Assembly (NCBI GenBank): GCA_015228935.1 | Contig: JADGCO010000010.1 | Coordinates: forward strand, 1-49,658 | Reading direction: 5' to 3' | DNA from: Magnetococcales bacterium | Lineage (GTDB): Bacteria; Pseudomonadota; Magnetococcia; Magnetococcales; DC0425bin3 | DNA: 49,658 bases | Shown: piece by piece, positions 22,164 to 31,805 of the stretch | Numbering within the stretch: position 1 is the stretch's first letter | Layout: each line of letters begins with the position of its first letter | Translations under genes and position numbers: made by a program | Notes under the pieces: model-generated | What the model was told of the DNA's origin: nothing | Seen by the model: only the letters and a program-made list of their open reading frames with translations | Database searches by the model: none

Positions 22164-25100
22164 TCAATCCAATAACTCCCGCAACCTTTCAGCCAGAATG
22201 TCAACCTGCGGGGATTGCATCATGGTGAGGTGATCGCCGGGGATGACGTGGACTGCAATGGGTGTGGATCCATAAGGGGTCCAACCCAGGGTGGGATCGT
22301 TGCGCACGGTCTGGGAGGATTCTTCGGTGACCAGATCATCCGGTTGCCGATCGCGGGAGCGGAACAGGGCCAGGGGCACGGGGATTGCTGCAAGGGGCGG
22401 TGTGTATTGAACCTGCAGATTGGCCTTGTAGACCGCCACAAAACCCCGAAAATGGGCAATATCGGTGGCGGGGGGAAGAATGTCGTGGCGCTGCAACTGG
22501 TCGTGTAAAAGGTGCAGTTGAGCTTCCGGGTCCAGGGTGGCGAGTTGTTCGGGGTGGAGGTCGAGAGGGCATTGATACAGGTGGCCAATGATCCGGGCCA
22601 CCTGGGTCAGCCATTGGGCTGCCGTCCAATCGAGACCGGTGGGGTGAACGTGATGCGGGGCGGGAGCGTCGAGAATGGCGAGTCGGGCCACTGATTCCCC
22701 GGCGGCGAGCAACTGTCGCGCCATCTCGAAGGCGACCAACCCGCCAAACGAGTGCCCGCCCAGATGATAGGGTCCAAGGGGTTGGATGGTCTTGATGGCC
22801 TGGATGTAGTGCGCCGCCAGATCCTCCACCCGGTGCAAAGGTTGGGTTTTGCCATCCAGGCCGATGGGTTGCAGGCCGTGGAAGGGTCGTTCGGGATCGA
22901 GATGCCGGGCCAGTTCATGGAAATAGAGGACATTGCCCCCGGCCCCGGCGGCACAAAAGAAGGGAGGCTTGGAGCCGGAGGGCTGAATGGTCACCACCGA
23001 TGACCAGGTTGCTGCCGGGTCTGGTTGCTGGCGCAGGAGATGGGCGAGTTGTTCGATGGTACTGCCCTGGAAAAGGGTCGCCAAAGGCAGATGTCGCTGG
23101 CAATGCTGGCTGATTTTGGCCATGAGACGCACGGCGAGCAGGGAGTGTCCGCCCAGATCGAAAAAATTGTCCCGAATGCCGATGGGCCGGGTTTGCAGGA
23201 CCTCCTCCCAAATCTGGACAAGCTTGAGTTCCAGGGTATCCCGGGACGTGAGGGATTGGGGAGCGACAGAGCCACGGACAGATTCGGGGGGTGGCAGGGC
23301 ACGGCGATTGACCTTGCCGTTGGGGGTCAGAGGCAGGGCATCGAGGGCGACAAATTGGGTCGGCAGCATGTATTCGGGCAGGTGATCCTGAAGAAAACGC
23401 CGCAGTTCCACCCGCTCCGGCATCTCCCCGGATCGGGGAACACAATAGGCAACCAGACGTTGTTCTCCGGCACCATCCGTATGGACGATCACCACACACT
23501 CCCGGACCGCCGGATGTTGGAGCAGGACGCTTTCAATCTCCCCCAGTTCAATCCGGAAGCCACGCAGCTTGACCTGATTGTCCATGCGCCGCAGATAGTC
23601 CAGCGTGCCATCCGGCAGGAAGCGGGCCAGATCCCCGGTTTTGTAGAGCCGGGACCCGGGATGGGCCGGATCTTCGGTTTTGGTGGAAATAAATTTTTCG
23701 GCGGTCAGTTCCGGACGGTTGCAATAGCCCAACGCCAGGCCATCGCCGCCGATGCACAGCTCCCCGGCCACGCCGACCGGCACGGGATTGCCGACCGGAT
23801 CCAAAATGTAAATCTGTGTATTGGCAATGGGGCGGCCAATGGGTTCCAAAGCGCCGGCAGGAACCTCTTCCCGGGTCACGCGGCGCATGGCTGACCAGAC
23901 GGTGGTTTCTGTCGGGCCATACATGTTCCAGAGGGAACCACAGCGGGCCAGAATCTGTTCGGCCAACTCCCGGGGCAGGGCTTCGCCGCCGCACAACACC
24001 TGCAAGTGGTCCATTCTTTCCCAACCGCTGGCAAGCAGGGCACGCCAGGTGGCCGGTGTGGCCTGCATGATCGTCACGTTGTCTTGTTGCATGGTTTGCC
24101 ACAAAAGGGCCGCATCCCGCACCATCTCCTGGCTGGCCAGCATGACCCGGGCACCGACGCACAGGGGCAGATAGAGTTCCAGGACAAATATATCGAACGA
24201 CATGGTGGTGACGGAGAGGAGACGATCCGCCGGGGTCAGGGCCAGGGTGTGTTGCATGGCGTGGAGAAAATTGACCACGGCCCGCTGCGGAATCATCACC
24301 CCCTTGGGTTGACCGGTGGAACCCGAGGTATAGATGACATAAGCCAGATCAGAGGGGCCGGTCAGGCGGGTTGGATTGTCCTGACTGGCCTGGGCAAATG
24401 GGGCGGCCTGGGTATCCAGACAGAGGGTGTGGGCCGGGGTGGCGGGCAATTGCTTCCGCAGTTTTTCCTGGGTCAGGAGAATAGGGACGCCGGCATCTTG
24501 CAGGATGAACGCCAGACGTTCGGCGGGATAGGCCGGATCCAGGGGGACATAGGCCCCGCCGGCCTTGAGAACAGCCAGCAGGCCAAGCACCATCTCCAGG
24601 GAGCGCTCAATATATATTCCCACCAGCACGTTGGGACCGACACCCAGGGATTGCAGATGATGGGCCAGTTGATTGGCCCGCCGATGCAGGGTGTCATAGG
24701 TCAGGGTGATGTTGCCAAACTGCACGGCGGGTGCGGTGGGCGTGGCCAGACCCTGGATTTCCAGCAGATCCGGCAGCGTCTTGTCCCGGGGATAGTCCAA
24801 ACAAGTCTGGTTCCACGTCTCCAGAATGTTGACCTGCTCCGGGCCGGTCAACAGGGGCAGGGCATGGATCGATTGTTGCGGATGGTTGACAAAACTTTCC
24901 AGCAGGGTCTGAAAATGGACCCCCAGGCGCTCGACGGTGGCACGGGCAAAGAGATCGGTGTTGTACTCCAAAGTTCCTGCAAGCCCCTGGGCGGTCTCTT
25001 CCAGGTACAGGGTGAGATCAAACTTGGCGATGACCTCGTTCTGGGCCAGGTTGGTGATCTGCAAGCCCGGCAGCTCCGGGATTCCCATGGGCATGTTTTG

Positions 25101-28100
25101 CAACACAAGCATGACCTGGAACAGGGGGGAGTGGCTCAGATTTCTCTCGGCCTTGACCTCTTCGACGAGTTTTTCGAAAGGAATGTCCTGATGGGCATAG
25201 GCCTCCAGGGCCACCCGGCGGACCTGTTGCAGGAGTTCCAGCGGACCGGGATTTCCGGACAGATCCAGGCGCAACACGAGGGTGTTGACAAAAAATCCCA
25301 TCAGGGGTTCCACCTCACGCAGGGTGCGATTGGCGGTGGGAAAGCCGATCACCAGATCCGTCTGCCGGCTGTAGCGGGCGAGCAGGGTTGCAAAAATTCC
25401 GGCGAGGGTCATGAAGAGGGAGGCCCCCACTTCCTGGCCGAATTTTTTGAGACGTTCGTGCCAGGTCGATGCGACGACAAATTTGACCAGATCCCCCCGG
25501 AAGCGTTGGACCGGCGGGCGGGGAAAATCGGTGGGAAGTTCCAGCAGGGCCGGGGCACCGGCCAATTGGCGTTGCCAATAATCCACCTGTCTCTTCAACA
25601 GATCGCCGGTCAGCCATTGACGTTGCCAGGCGGCATAATCGACATATTGCCACGCCAGGGGAGCCAGAGGTGAGGGACGCCCCTCGGCCAGGGCCACATA
25701 AAGCTGGCTCCACTCCCGCATCAGAATGCCGATGGACCAGCCATCGGAAACAATGTGGTGCATGTTGACCAGGATGACATGATCCCGCTCCCCCAGGATG
25801 AGCAGGGTGGCCCGGAACAAGGGACCGGTGGCCAGCACGAACGGCGTGGTCGCATCTTCGCCGACCATGGCTTGAACCTGGCACTGCTGTTCTTCGGAAG
25901 ATTGATTTTGCAGATCCTCCACGCGCCAGACCAGCGGTTCCCGGGCAATCTGGAGCGTGGGCAGGCCATCGACGGTCGGAAAACGACTGCGCAGGGTTGC
26001 GTGACGTTCGACAAGGGTTTGCAACCCCTGCTGCAACGCCTGTCGATGCAGGGGACCTTGCAGGCGCAGGGCAATGGGCATCGAATAGGTGGCACTGGCC
26101 CCTTCCAGTTGATCCAGGAACCAGAGGCGTTGCTGGGCAAAAGAGAGCGGCACAGGCCACCGCTCATAGCCAAACGACTCGGCCAGGGTCCAGGTCATGG
26201 CACCGAGAAAATCATGCTGGTAGGTTTGTTTCCAGCGTTCGGCAACCTGATCATCGATTTTTTTGTGCTGATGAAATTTGACATCCCCCAACATTTTGGA
26301 TTCCGGGTAGATGCCATCCGTCATGCGCTGTTTTTTCTCCTTGTAGGGGCGCAGCATGTCGGGGTGAAAATCAATGTTCAGGAATTGACACAACCGCTTG
26401 ATTTCCGGCTCCGGGTGACGGGTCAGATCCTCGAATTTCAGGGTAAACTGGCGATCTTTCGGCACGGTCTGGAAAAATTCCAGAATGTTGCGATGGCTGT
26501 GCAACCAGATCATTTCGGCCAGTTCGCGTCCGGTGAAATCATGGGGAAAGCGGAAAAACACCTGGTGGAGCTTGACCTCTTCGAATGAGTGGATCATGCC
26601 GCAGGGATGCCGCAACAGATGGATATACAGGGGATCCTGAAAATCGGCTTCGGCCCGTTCCAGAATGCGGCGATCCAGGGCATAGGCCGGGGATTTATCC
26701 AGAAGGATTTTGTTACCCAGCCAGAGCTGCATCTGGCGATACAAGGCCTGGACGGTCATTCCCTGCCCTTCGTATTCCTCCATGAGCGCCTTGGCCTCGT
26801 CGGCAGTGAAGTTCCGGATTTCCATCAGGGCGCGCAGGGTACCTTCCAGGGAAAAACTGTTGCGGCCACTGTAGGCGGCCCGCCGTTCCGGGAGGGTATT
26901 GAAGGAGAGGAGTTCCAGTTCCGGGGAGCCGAACAGATCGGGATGCCCCCCCAACAAGACCCGCAACAAGGTTGTTCCGGAACGGGGGGGAGCCAGAACG
27001 AAGATGGCCGGGGGATTTTTTTGGGCGGGTTGCGGACCGGTCCGGGGCGGCAGGGGCGGAATCAGGCGGCAGAATCGCTCCAGTTTGGTGGCGTCCAACC
27101 GGCTGGTGACCGGCTCTGGCGCGGGGTGGGTTGCGGCAGTCGGCTCCCCGCCCAGGGTGGCCAACACTTCGGGATAATGTTTGCCGAGATGGCCGACGAA
27201 CTGGGCGATGGTCGGGGCCTCGAACAACGCCACGACATAGACCACTTTTTTGATCAACTCCTGGAGTTTGTTGACAAACACCGCCCCCTTGATCGAATCC
27301 CCGCCCAATTCGAAAAAATTGTCGTGGATGCCGATGCGCTTGATCTGCAAAATATCGGTCCACAAGCCGGCCAGCAACTGTTCCAGGGGCGTTGTGGGTG
27401 GCACGAAGGTGGTTTCCAGATCGCGGCGATTGACATCGGGCGAGGGCAAGGCTTTGCGATTGACCTTGCCGCTTTCGGTCAACGGCAGATGCGGCAACAC
27501 GACAAAGGCTGCCGGGACCATGTATTCGGCGAGTTTTTCCTTGAGATACTGCCGCAAGCCGGGAATGGAGAGGGTTGCCCCAGGCTGGGCCACGAGATAG
27601 GCCACCATTTGGGCTGAATCCTCCCCGCCATCCTGACGCACGACAACCACGGCGTCCGCCACCTCGGTCTGTTGCAACAGGAGCGCCTCGATCTCGCCCA
27701 ATTCGATGCGAAAACCGCGCAATTTGACCTGAAAATCCAGGCGACCCAGATAGTCGATGGCTCCGTCTGGCCGCCAGCGGGCCAGGTCGCCGGTTTTGTA
27801 GAGACGGGCATCCGGGTCCGGGCTGAAGGGGTCCGGAATGAATTTTTCGCGGGTCAATGCGGGGCGATTCAAGTATCCAGTGGCGAGACCCACACCGGCG
27901 ATGTGCAGTTCGCCCGGCACCCCTACCGGTACGATTTGCAGGGCGGCGTCCAGGATATGGATGCGTATGTTGGCGATGGGGCGACCAATGGGCACTGTGG
28001 TCAACGGCAGGTTTCGCTGGCAAGGCCAATGGGTGACATCCACGGCGGCCTCGGTGGGACCGTACAGGTTATGCAACTCCACGCTCGCCGGCAGACGGGA

Positions 28101-30566
28101 AAAAAACTGTTCCTGCAATTCATATCGCAGGGCCTCGCCGCTGCAAATGACCCGTTTGAGGGTGTGACAGGCTTCCAGACCGGAGGCCTGCAAAAATATT
28201 TGCAGCATCGAGGGAACAAAATGGAGGGTCGTGATCTTTTGTTCCTGAATCAACCGGACGAGATAATCACTCTCCTTGTGTCCGCCCGGGCGGGCCAGGA
28301 CGAGCCGCGCTCCCACCATGAGCGGCCAGAAAAACTCCCAGACCGAGACATCGAAACTGAACGTGGTTTTTTGCAGGATGTGATCCGCAGCGGTCAGGGG
28401 AAACGCCTCCTGCATCCACAGCAACCGATTGCAGATGGCGCGATGAATATTCACCACCCCCTTGGGACGCCCGGTCGAGCCGGAGGTATAGATGACATAG
28501 GCCGGATGCGACGGTGTGACCGCCACGTCTGGATCATGGATTGGAGTGGCGGGATCAGCAAAAAAACCGGCGGTGTCGAGGCACAGGATCCGGGTCGTGG
28601 AGAGGTTCAGTTTTTCGAGCAGGGGCAAGAGAGGCGTCTGGGTCAACAAGACCGGCACCCGGGCATCGTCCAGCATGAATTGCAGCCGTTCGGTGGGATA
28701 GTCCGGATCGAGCGGGACGTAGGCTCCGCCGGCCTTGAGGGTGCCATACAACCCGATCACCATCTCCAGGGAGCGTTCCAGACAGACACCGACCAGGACC
28801 CCCGGACCAACCTCCATCTGTCGGAGATGGTGGGCCAACTGGTTGGCCTTGACATTCAATTCCCGATAACTCAGGCGGGCTTCGCCCAACACGAGCGCTG
28901 TGGCATCCGGAGTCTGTCCGGCCTGCGCCTCGAACCAGGCATGCAGGCACTTGTCCAGGGGATAATCGACCCGGGTGTTGTTCCAGGCCTGGATTTGTTG
29001 CGTTTCCGCCGGCGTCAGCAGGGGGATTGAGGCCACCGGGCGGTGCGGCTCCTGGATCATCCCGGTCAACAGGGTGTGAAAATGGCCGGCCAGTCGCTGG
29101 ATGGTGGCGGTTTTGAACAGATCGGTATTGTATCTGAACTTGGCTTCCAGCCCCTGGGGCGTCTCTTCCATGGAGAGGACCAGATCGACCACCGCATTGA
29201 TGTTTTCGGTGGGCATGGGGGTCAGGGTCAACCCGGCCAGGGTCGTCTCCTGGAGCGGTGCATTTTGCAGGACGAAGAGAACCTGAAAGAGTGGATTGAC
29301 ATTGAGATTTCTTTCCAGGTTGAAATCTTCCAGAAGCTGTTCGAAGGGGAGTTCCTGATGTTCAAAGGCCCCCAGGGTCATTTGTTTGATCCGGGCCAAC
29401 AATTCGACAAAATCCGGCCCGCCCTGCAAATTGACTCTCAAAACTAAAGTATTTAAAAACAGGCCAATCAAATTTTCTGTCTGGCTGTGATTGCGGTTGG
29501 CTATCGGGGAGCCGATGACAATATCTTCCTGGCGGGAATAGCGGGACAACAGGGCCGCAAAAGCTCCCAGCAACGCCATGAACAACGTTACCTTGGCATC
29601 CACGCAGAATTGATTCAATTTTTGGGTTAATTCTTTTGTAAAATAAAGATATTCTGTTTTGCCGCGAAAGCGTTGGACCCGGGGCCGGGGAAAATCCGTG
29701 GGGAGTTCGAGGAGGGCCGGGGCATGGGCGAGTTGTTTGCGCCAATAATTTTTTTCCTGCTCCAGGAATGCGCCCTGAAATCTTTGGCGTTCCCAGTGGG
29801 CATAATCCGCATACTGGATGGGCAGGGGCGGCAGGGGGGAGGGTTGGCCGGCAAGGCGGGCATGATAGAGGGTGGACAACTCCCGCACGAACACGCCGAT
29901 GGACCAGCCATCTGCGATGATGTGGTGCATGGTGAGGATGAACACATGTTCGGTGGGATGCAGGCGGAGGAGCGTGACCCGCAGGAGGAGATTTCCGGAG
30001 GAGAGGTCAAACGGGGTGGAGGCCTGTTCCCGCGTCACCTGTTCGATGGTGATTTTTTGTTGTTCCGGCGGCAGGTTTTGCAGATCGACCAGGGGGAGGG
30101 TCAGGGTGACCTGGTGGGAGGTATCCTGAACGGGGTGATCTCCTTCGATCCGGAAGGCGCTGTGGAGTACTTCGTGGCGTTGGATGATCGTATCGAGCGC
30201 CTGTTCCAGGGCGGTCTGGTGCAGTTCTCCGCGCAGCCGCATGACCAGGGGCGGCATGATGTAGGTCGTCGTCCGGCCCTGTTCCAGCTGGTCGAGAAAC
30301 CACAGCCGTTGCTGGGCAAAGGAGAGGGGGAGGCTTTGGGTACGCGGCATGACCGGGATGGGCTGTTCGACGAGACGTGCCTGCTGTCGTGCCTCCTCCT
30401 GTTCCAGGCAGGCGATGACCTCGGCCTTGCAAGAAGCCAATTTTTCCAGGAGTTCCGGGGTCAAAACCCCCTTGCGTGCCCCATAGCGCAAGCGCCCGGC
30501 CTCGACCGTCAGCGTCACGCCCAGATCACGTAATTGCTGCACAAATTTGGTCACTTCTTGCATCAT
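22164..30566 (-). CDS. NRPS-B: docking–C–A(Ser)–PCP–sulfotransferase–C–A(Gly)–PCP–TE
   Basis: 2800-aa terminal non-ribosomal peptide synthetase. Order: TubC-like docking domain (about 1-60); C1 (HHIIADG at 214); A1 (YTSGSTGRPKG near 693, FDVS D739); PCP1 (S1091 in LGGDS); a PAPS-type sulfotransferase domain (about 1185-1455, APPRSGTT at 1192, with HLLRHP and an LKFEDL-like region); C2 (HHIVSDG at 1603); A2 (D2125); PCP2 (S2475 in LGGHS); thioesterase (S2606 in GGHSFGG). Pocket residues read by eye are DVWHISLVD for A1, close to known Ser codes, and DILQLGMVW for A2, close to known Gly codes. ATG 30566 follows AAGGAA; the frame extends upstream to 30608. This ends the assembly line and releases the product. 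A sulfotransferase between modules is unusual. Confidence 0.93.
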   Translation of the reverse strand: MMQEVTKFVQQLRDLGVTLTVEAGRLRYGARKGVLTPELLEKLASCKAEVIACLEQEEARQQARLVEQPIPVMPRTQSLPLSFAQQRLWFLDQLEQGRTTTYIMPPLVMRLRGELHQTALEQALDTIIQRHEVLHSAFRIEGDHPVQDTSHQVTLTLPLVDLQNLPPEQQKITIEQVTREQASTPFDLSSGNLLLRVTLLRLHPTEHVFILTMHHIIADGWSIGVFVRELSTLYHARLAGQPSPLPPLPIQYADYAHWERQRFQGAFLEQEKNYWRKQLAHAPALLELPTDFPRPRVQRFRGKTEYLYFTKELTQKLNQFCVDAKVTLFMALLGAFAALLSRYSRQEDIVIGSPIANRNHSQTENLIGLFLNTLVLRVNLQGGPDFVELLARIKQMTLGAFEHQELPFEQLLEDFNLERNLNVNPLFQVLFVLQNAPLQETTLAGLTLTPMPTENINAVVDLVLSMEETPQGLEAKFRYNTDLFKTATIQRLAGHFHTLLTGMIQEPHRPVASIPLLTPAETQQIQAWNNTRVDYPLDKCLHAWFEAQAGQTPDATALVLGEARLSYRELNVKANQLAHHLRQMEVGPGVLVGVCLERSLEMVIGLYGTLKAGGAYVPLDPDYPTERLQFMLDDARVPVLLTQTPLLPLLEKLNLSTTRILCLDTAGFFADPATPIHDPDVAVTPSHPAYVIYTSGSTGRPKGVVNIHRAICNRLLWMQEAFPLTAADHILQKTTFSFDVSVWEFFWPLMVGARLVLARPGGHKESDYLVRLIQEQKITTLHFVPSMLQIFLQASGLEACHTLKRVICSGEALRYELQEQFFSRLPASVELHNLYGPTEAAVDVTHWPCQRNLPLTTVPIGRPIANIRIHILDAALQIVPVGVPGELHIAGVGLATGYLNRPALTREKFIPDPFSPDPDARLYKTGDLARWRPDGAIDYLGRLDFQVKLRGFRIELGEIEALLLQQTEVADAVVVVRQDGGEDSAQMVAYLVAQPGATLSIPGLRQYLKEKLAEYMVPAAFVVLPHLPLTESGKVNRKALPSPDVNRRDLETTFVPPTTPLEQLLAGLWTDILQIKRIGIHDNFFELGGDSIKGAVFVNKLQELIKKVVYVVALFEAPTIAQFVGHLGKHYPEVLATLGGEPTAATHPAPEPVTSRLDATKLERFCRLIPPLPPRTGPQPAQKNPPAIFVLAPPRSGTTLLRVLLGGHPDLFGSPELELLSFNTLPERRAAYSGRNSFSLEGTLRALMEIRNFTADEAKALMEEYEGQGMTVQALYRQMQLWLGNKILLDKSPAYALDRRILERAEADFQDPLYIHLLRHPCGMIHSFEEVKLHQVFFRFPHDFTGRELAEMIWLHSHRNILEFFQTVPKDRQFTLKFEDLTRHPEPEIKRLCQFLNIDFHPDMLRPYKEKKQRMTDGIYPESKMLGDVKFHQHKKIDDQVAERWKQTYQHDFLGAMTWTLAESFGYERWPVPLSFAQQRLWFLDQLEGASATYSMPIALRLQGPLHRQALQQGLQTLVERHATLRSRFPTVDGLPTLQIAREPLVWRVEDLQNQSSEEQQCQVQAMVGEDATTPFVLATGPLFRATLLILGERDHVILVNMHHIVSDGWSIGILMREWSQLYVALAEGRPSPLAPLAWQYVDYAAWQRQWLTGDLLKRQVDYWQRQLAGAPALLELPTDFPRPPVQRFRGDLVKFVVASTWHERLKKFGQEVGASLFMTLAGIFATLLARYSRQTDLVIGFPTANRTLREVEPLMGFFVNTLVLRLDLSGNPGPLELLQQVRRVALEAYAHQDIPFEKLVEEVKAERNLSHSPLFQVMLVLQNMPMGIPELPGLQITNLAQNEVIAKFDLTLYLEETAQGLAGTLEYNTDLFARATVERLGVHFQTLLESFVNHPQQSIHALPLLTGPEQVNILETWNQTCLDYPRDKTLPDLLEIQGLATPTAPAVQFGNITLTYDTLHRRANQLAHHLQSLGVGPNVLVGIYIERSLEMVLGLLAVLKAGGAYVPLDPAYPAERLAFILQDAGVPILLTQEKLRKQLPATPAHTLCLDTQAAPFAQASQDNPTRLTGPSDLAYVIYTSGSTGQPKGVMIPQRAVVNFLHAMQHTLALTPADRLLSVTTMSFDIFVLELYLPLCVGARVMLASQEMVRDAALLWQTMQQDNVTIMQATPATWRALLASGWERMDHLQVLCGGEALPRELAEQILARCGSLWNMYGPTETTVWSAMRRVTREEVPAGALEPIGRPIANTQIYILDPVGNPVPVGVAGELCIGGDGLALGYCNRPELTAEKFISTKTEDPAHPGSRLYKTGDLARFLPDGTLDYLRRMDNQVKLRGFRIELGEIESVLLQHPAVRECVVIVHTDGAGEQRLVAYCVPRSGEMPERVELRRFLQDHLPEYMLPTQFVALDALPLTPNGKVNRRALPPPESVRGSVAPQSLTSRDTLELKLVQIWEEVLQTRPIGIRDNFFDLGGHSLLAVRLMAKISQHCQRHLPLATLFQGSTIEQLAHLLRQQPDPAATWSSVVTIQPSGSKPPFFCAAGAGGNVLYFHELARHLDPERPFHGLQPIGLDGKTQPLHRVEDLAAHYIQAIKTIQPLGPYHLGGHSFGGLVAFEMARQLLAAGESVARLAILDAPAPHHVHPTGLDWTAAQWLTQVARIIGHLYQCPLDLHPEQLATLDPEAQLHLLHDQLQRHDILPPATDIAHFRGFVAVYKANLQVQYTPPLAAIPVPLALFRSRDRQPDDLVTEESSQTVRNDPTLGWTPYGSTPIAVHVIPGDHLTMMQSPQVDILAERLRELLD

Positions 30567-30582
30567 GTCATTCCTTGTCCTG

Positions 30583-30631
30583 CAAGACACCCTTTTCCCA
30601 TTCGGCATGGGCGGAATTATTATTTTTGATC
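30583..30631 (-). repeat. Relic of the PKS 3' end before NRPS-B (direct repeat, copy 1)
   Basis: This 49-nt stretch is about 78% identical to 31809-31857, the end of the PKS gene. Read on the minus strand it gives KNNNSAHAEWEKGVLQDKE and a stop that lies 1 nt before the NRPS-B start; the PKS itself ends KNNRPDDTEWEEGVL. It marks the original PKS–NRPS-B junction now separated by the nuclease gene. Confidence 0.75.
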
Positions 30632-30840
30632 CTGTACCGCTTGTCCAACATGCACGGGATTTTTATTTTCAGTCTTGAACTGCATCCAGTTTAGAATAAA
30701 ATGTTCTCAAAAAAAGAATAAATAAATCATCCGATGTATATCCCAGACTGCACATATCGAACACATGTCGAAAGACGATATGGTTCAACAATAAAAAAAT
30801 TCACCGTGCGTGCATGAATAACTTACTGTTACTCCATGGA

Positions 30841-31782
30841 TTAAGTGAAAACTTCTTGCAATGATTTTGCATCCAAAATTTTAATAGTCCACCGATCCAG
30901 ATTATCCATATGGGCAGTGTCCAATTTATTTTGCGCCCACTCCGGAACTGAACCAAAGCGATGTTTGATCGCTTTTTTCAAGATTTCCCTACGCTCTTCC
31001 TGGCGTCCCTTTTGGTATCCTTCATCAATCAGTTCCCTGGCATAGATCGATATCACGTTTGTATCCTCCATGGGTTTTACGCACTCGATGATTTGTTGCA
31101 CCTGTTCCCTGCTCAGGTTTTGGAAGGTGGCCAACAGATAGTAAAACACGGGCAAGAAAAGCTCGGGTGCTTCCGCCAGGGCGGAGATGATGGTTTCCCA
31201 TGCGGCTGCTTGTTCTTCCGGGGATCGGGTGCCGTATTTCAGGGCCAGCAACCCAGCTCGCAGGCGGGCGTGTTGTGACAGTTTATCATTGGGGATTGGA
31301 CCCAAGTCAATCACTTTAAAGGCAAAATTAAGCAGCCAGGGGCGCAATGCAGCATCAGCATCCACGAGATCGAGAAATTCGGTGGGAATTGTCCATTCCT
31401 GTTCGCCGTGGTAGAGAACGAGCGGCATGACGGCGGGCAGGCAGGTCCAATTCGGGTTGGCTCGTGTTTCCTGATCGATGACTCCCATGATACCGCGTCC
31501 GAGTTGCAGGGCAACCTTGCGATCTGGATAGCTTTTATGCTCGATCAAGACGTAGAAGAAAGCATCTTTGCCTGTGATTGTTTTGGCCCGGAACAGGCGG
31601 TCGGAAAAATAGGCAGACAACTCATCGCTCACGAACGATCCATCAACCAATTCCGGATCTCCCGGGGCCAAAATGGCGGTTACGGGTGGGGGAAGGCGTT
31701 CACGCAGAAGATATCCCGCCGATTCAGGTTGGAGAAGAAGCACTTTGACCAAACGGTCGTGTGGATGGAGCAGATCAATCAT
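30841..31782 (-). CDS. Rpn/YhgA-family PD-(D/E)XK nuclease-like protein
   Basis: 313-aa protein of the Rpn (recombination-promoting nuclease, 'putative transposase' YhgA-like) family. It opens with MIDLLHPHDRLVKVLL, has the nuclease core DELSAYFSDRLFRAK ... FFYVLIEHKS (the E-x-K of the PD-(D/E)XK fold) and the family-typical LPAVMPLVLYHGEQEW. The C-terminal part is helical and ends with an Rpn-like RREILKKAI segment. Start ATG 31782 gives the canonical N-terminus. It sits between the PKS and NRPS-B on the same strand, flanked by an imperfect 49-bp direct repeat. It has no obvious role in peptide synthesis and looks like a mobile-type insertion. Confidence 0.88.
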   Translation of the reverse strand: MIDLLHPHDRLVKVLLLQPESAGYLLRERLPPPVTAILAPGDPELVDGSFVSDELSAYFSDRLFRAKTITGKDAFFYVLIEHKSYPDRKVALQLGRGIMGVIDQETRANPNWTCLPAVMPLVLYHGEQEWTIPTEFLDLVDADAALRPWLLNFAFKVIDLGPIPNDKLSQHARLRAGLLALKYGTRSPEEQAAAWETIISALAEAPELFLPVFYYLLATFQNLSREQVQQIIECVKPMEDTNVISIYARELIDEGYQKGRQEERREILKKAIKHRFGSVPEWAQNKLDTAHMDNLDRWTIKILDAKSLQEVFT

Positions 31783-31805
31783 GATACAAGCCTTGTGGAC
31801 GTGGT

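Noticed and set aside
30841..31782. The Rpn gene as a tailoring enzyme of the peptide
   Set aside because: It has the PD-(D/E)XK nuclease core and is flanked by a duplicated PKS end, so it looks inserted.
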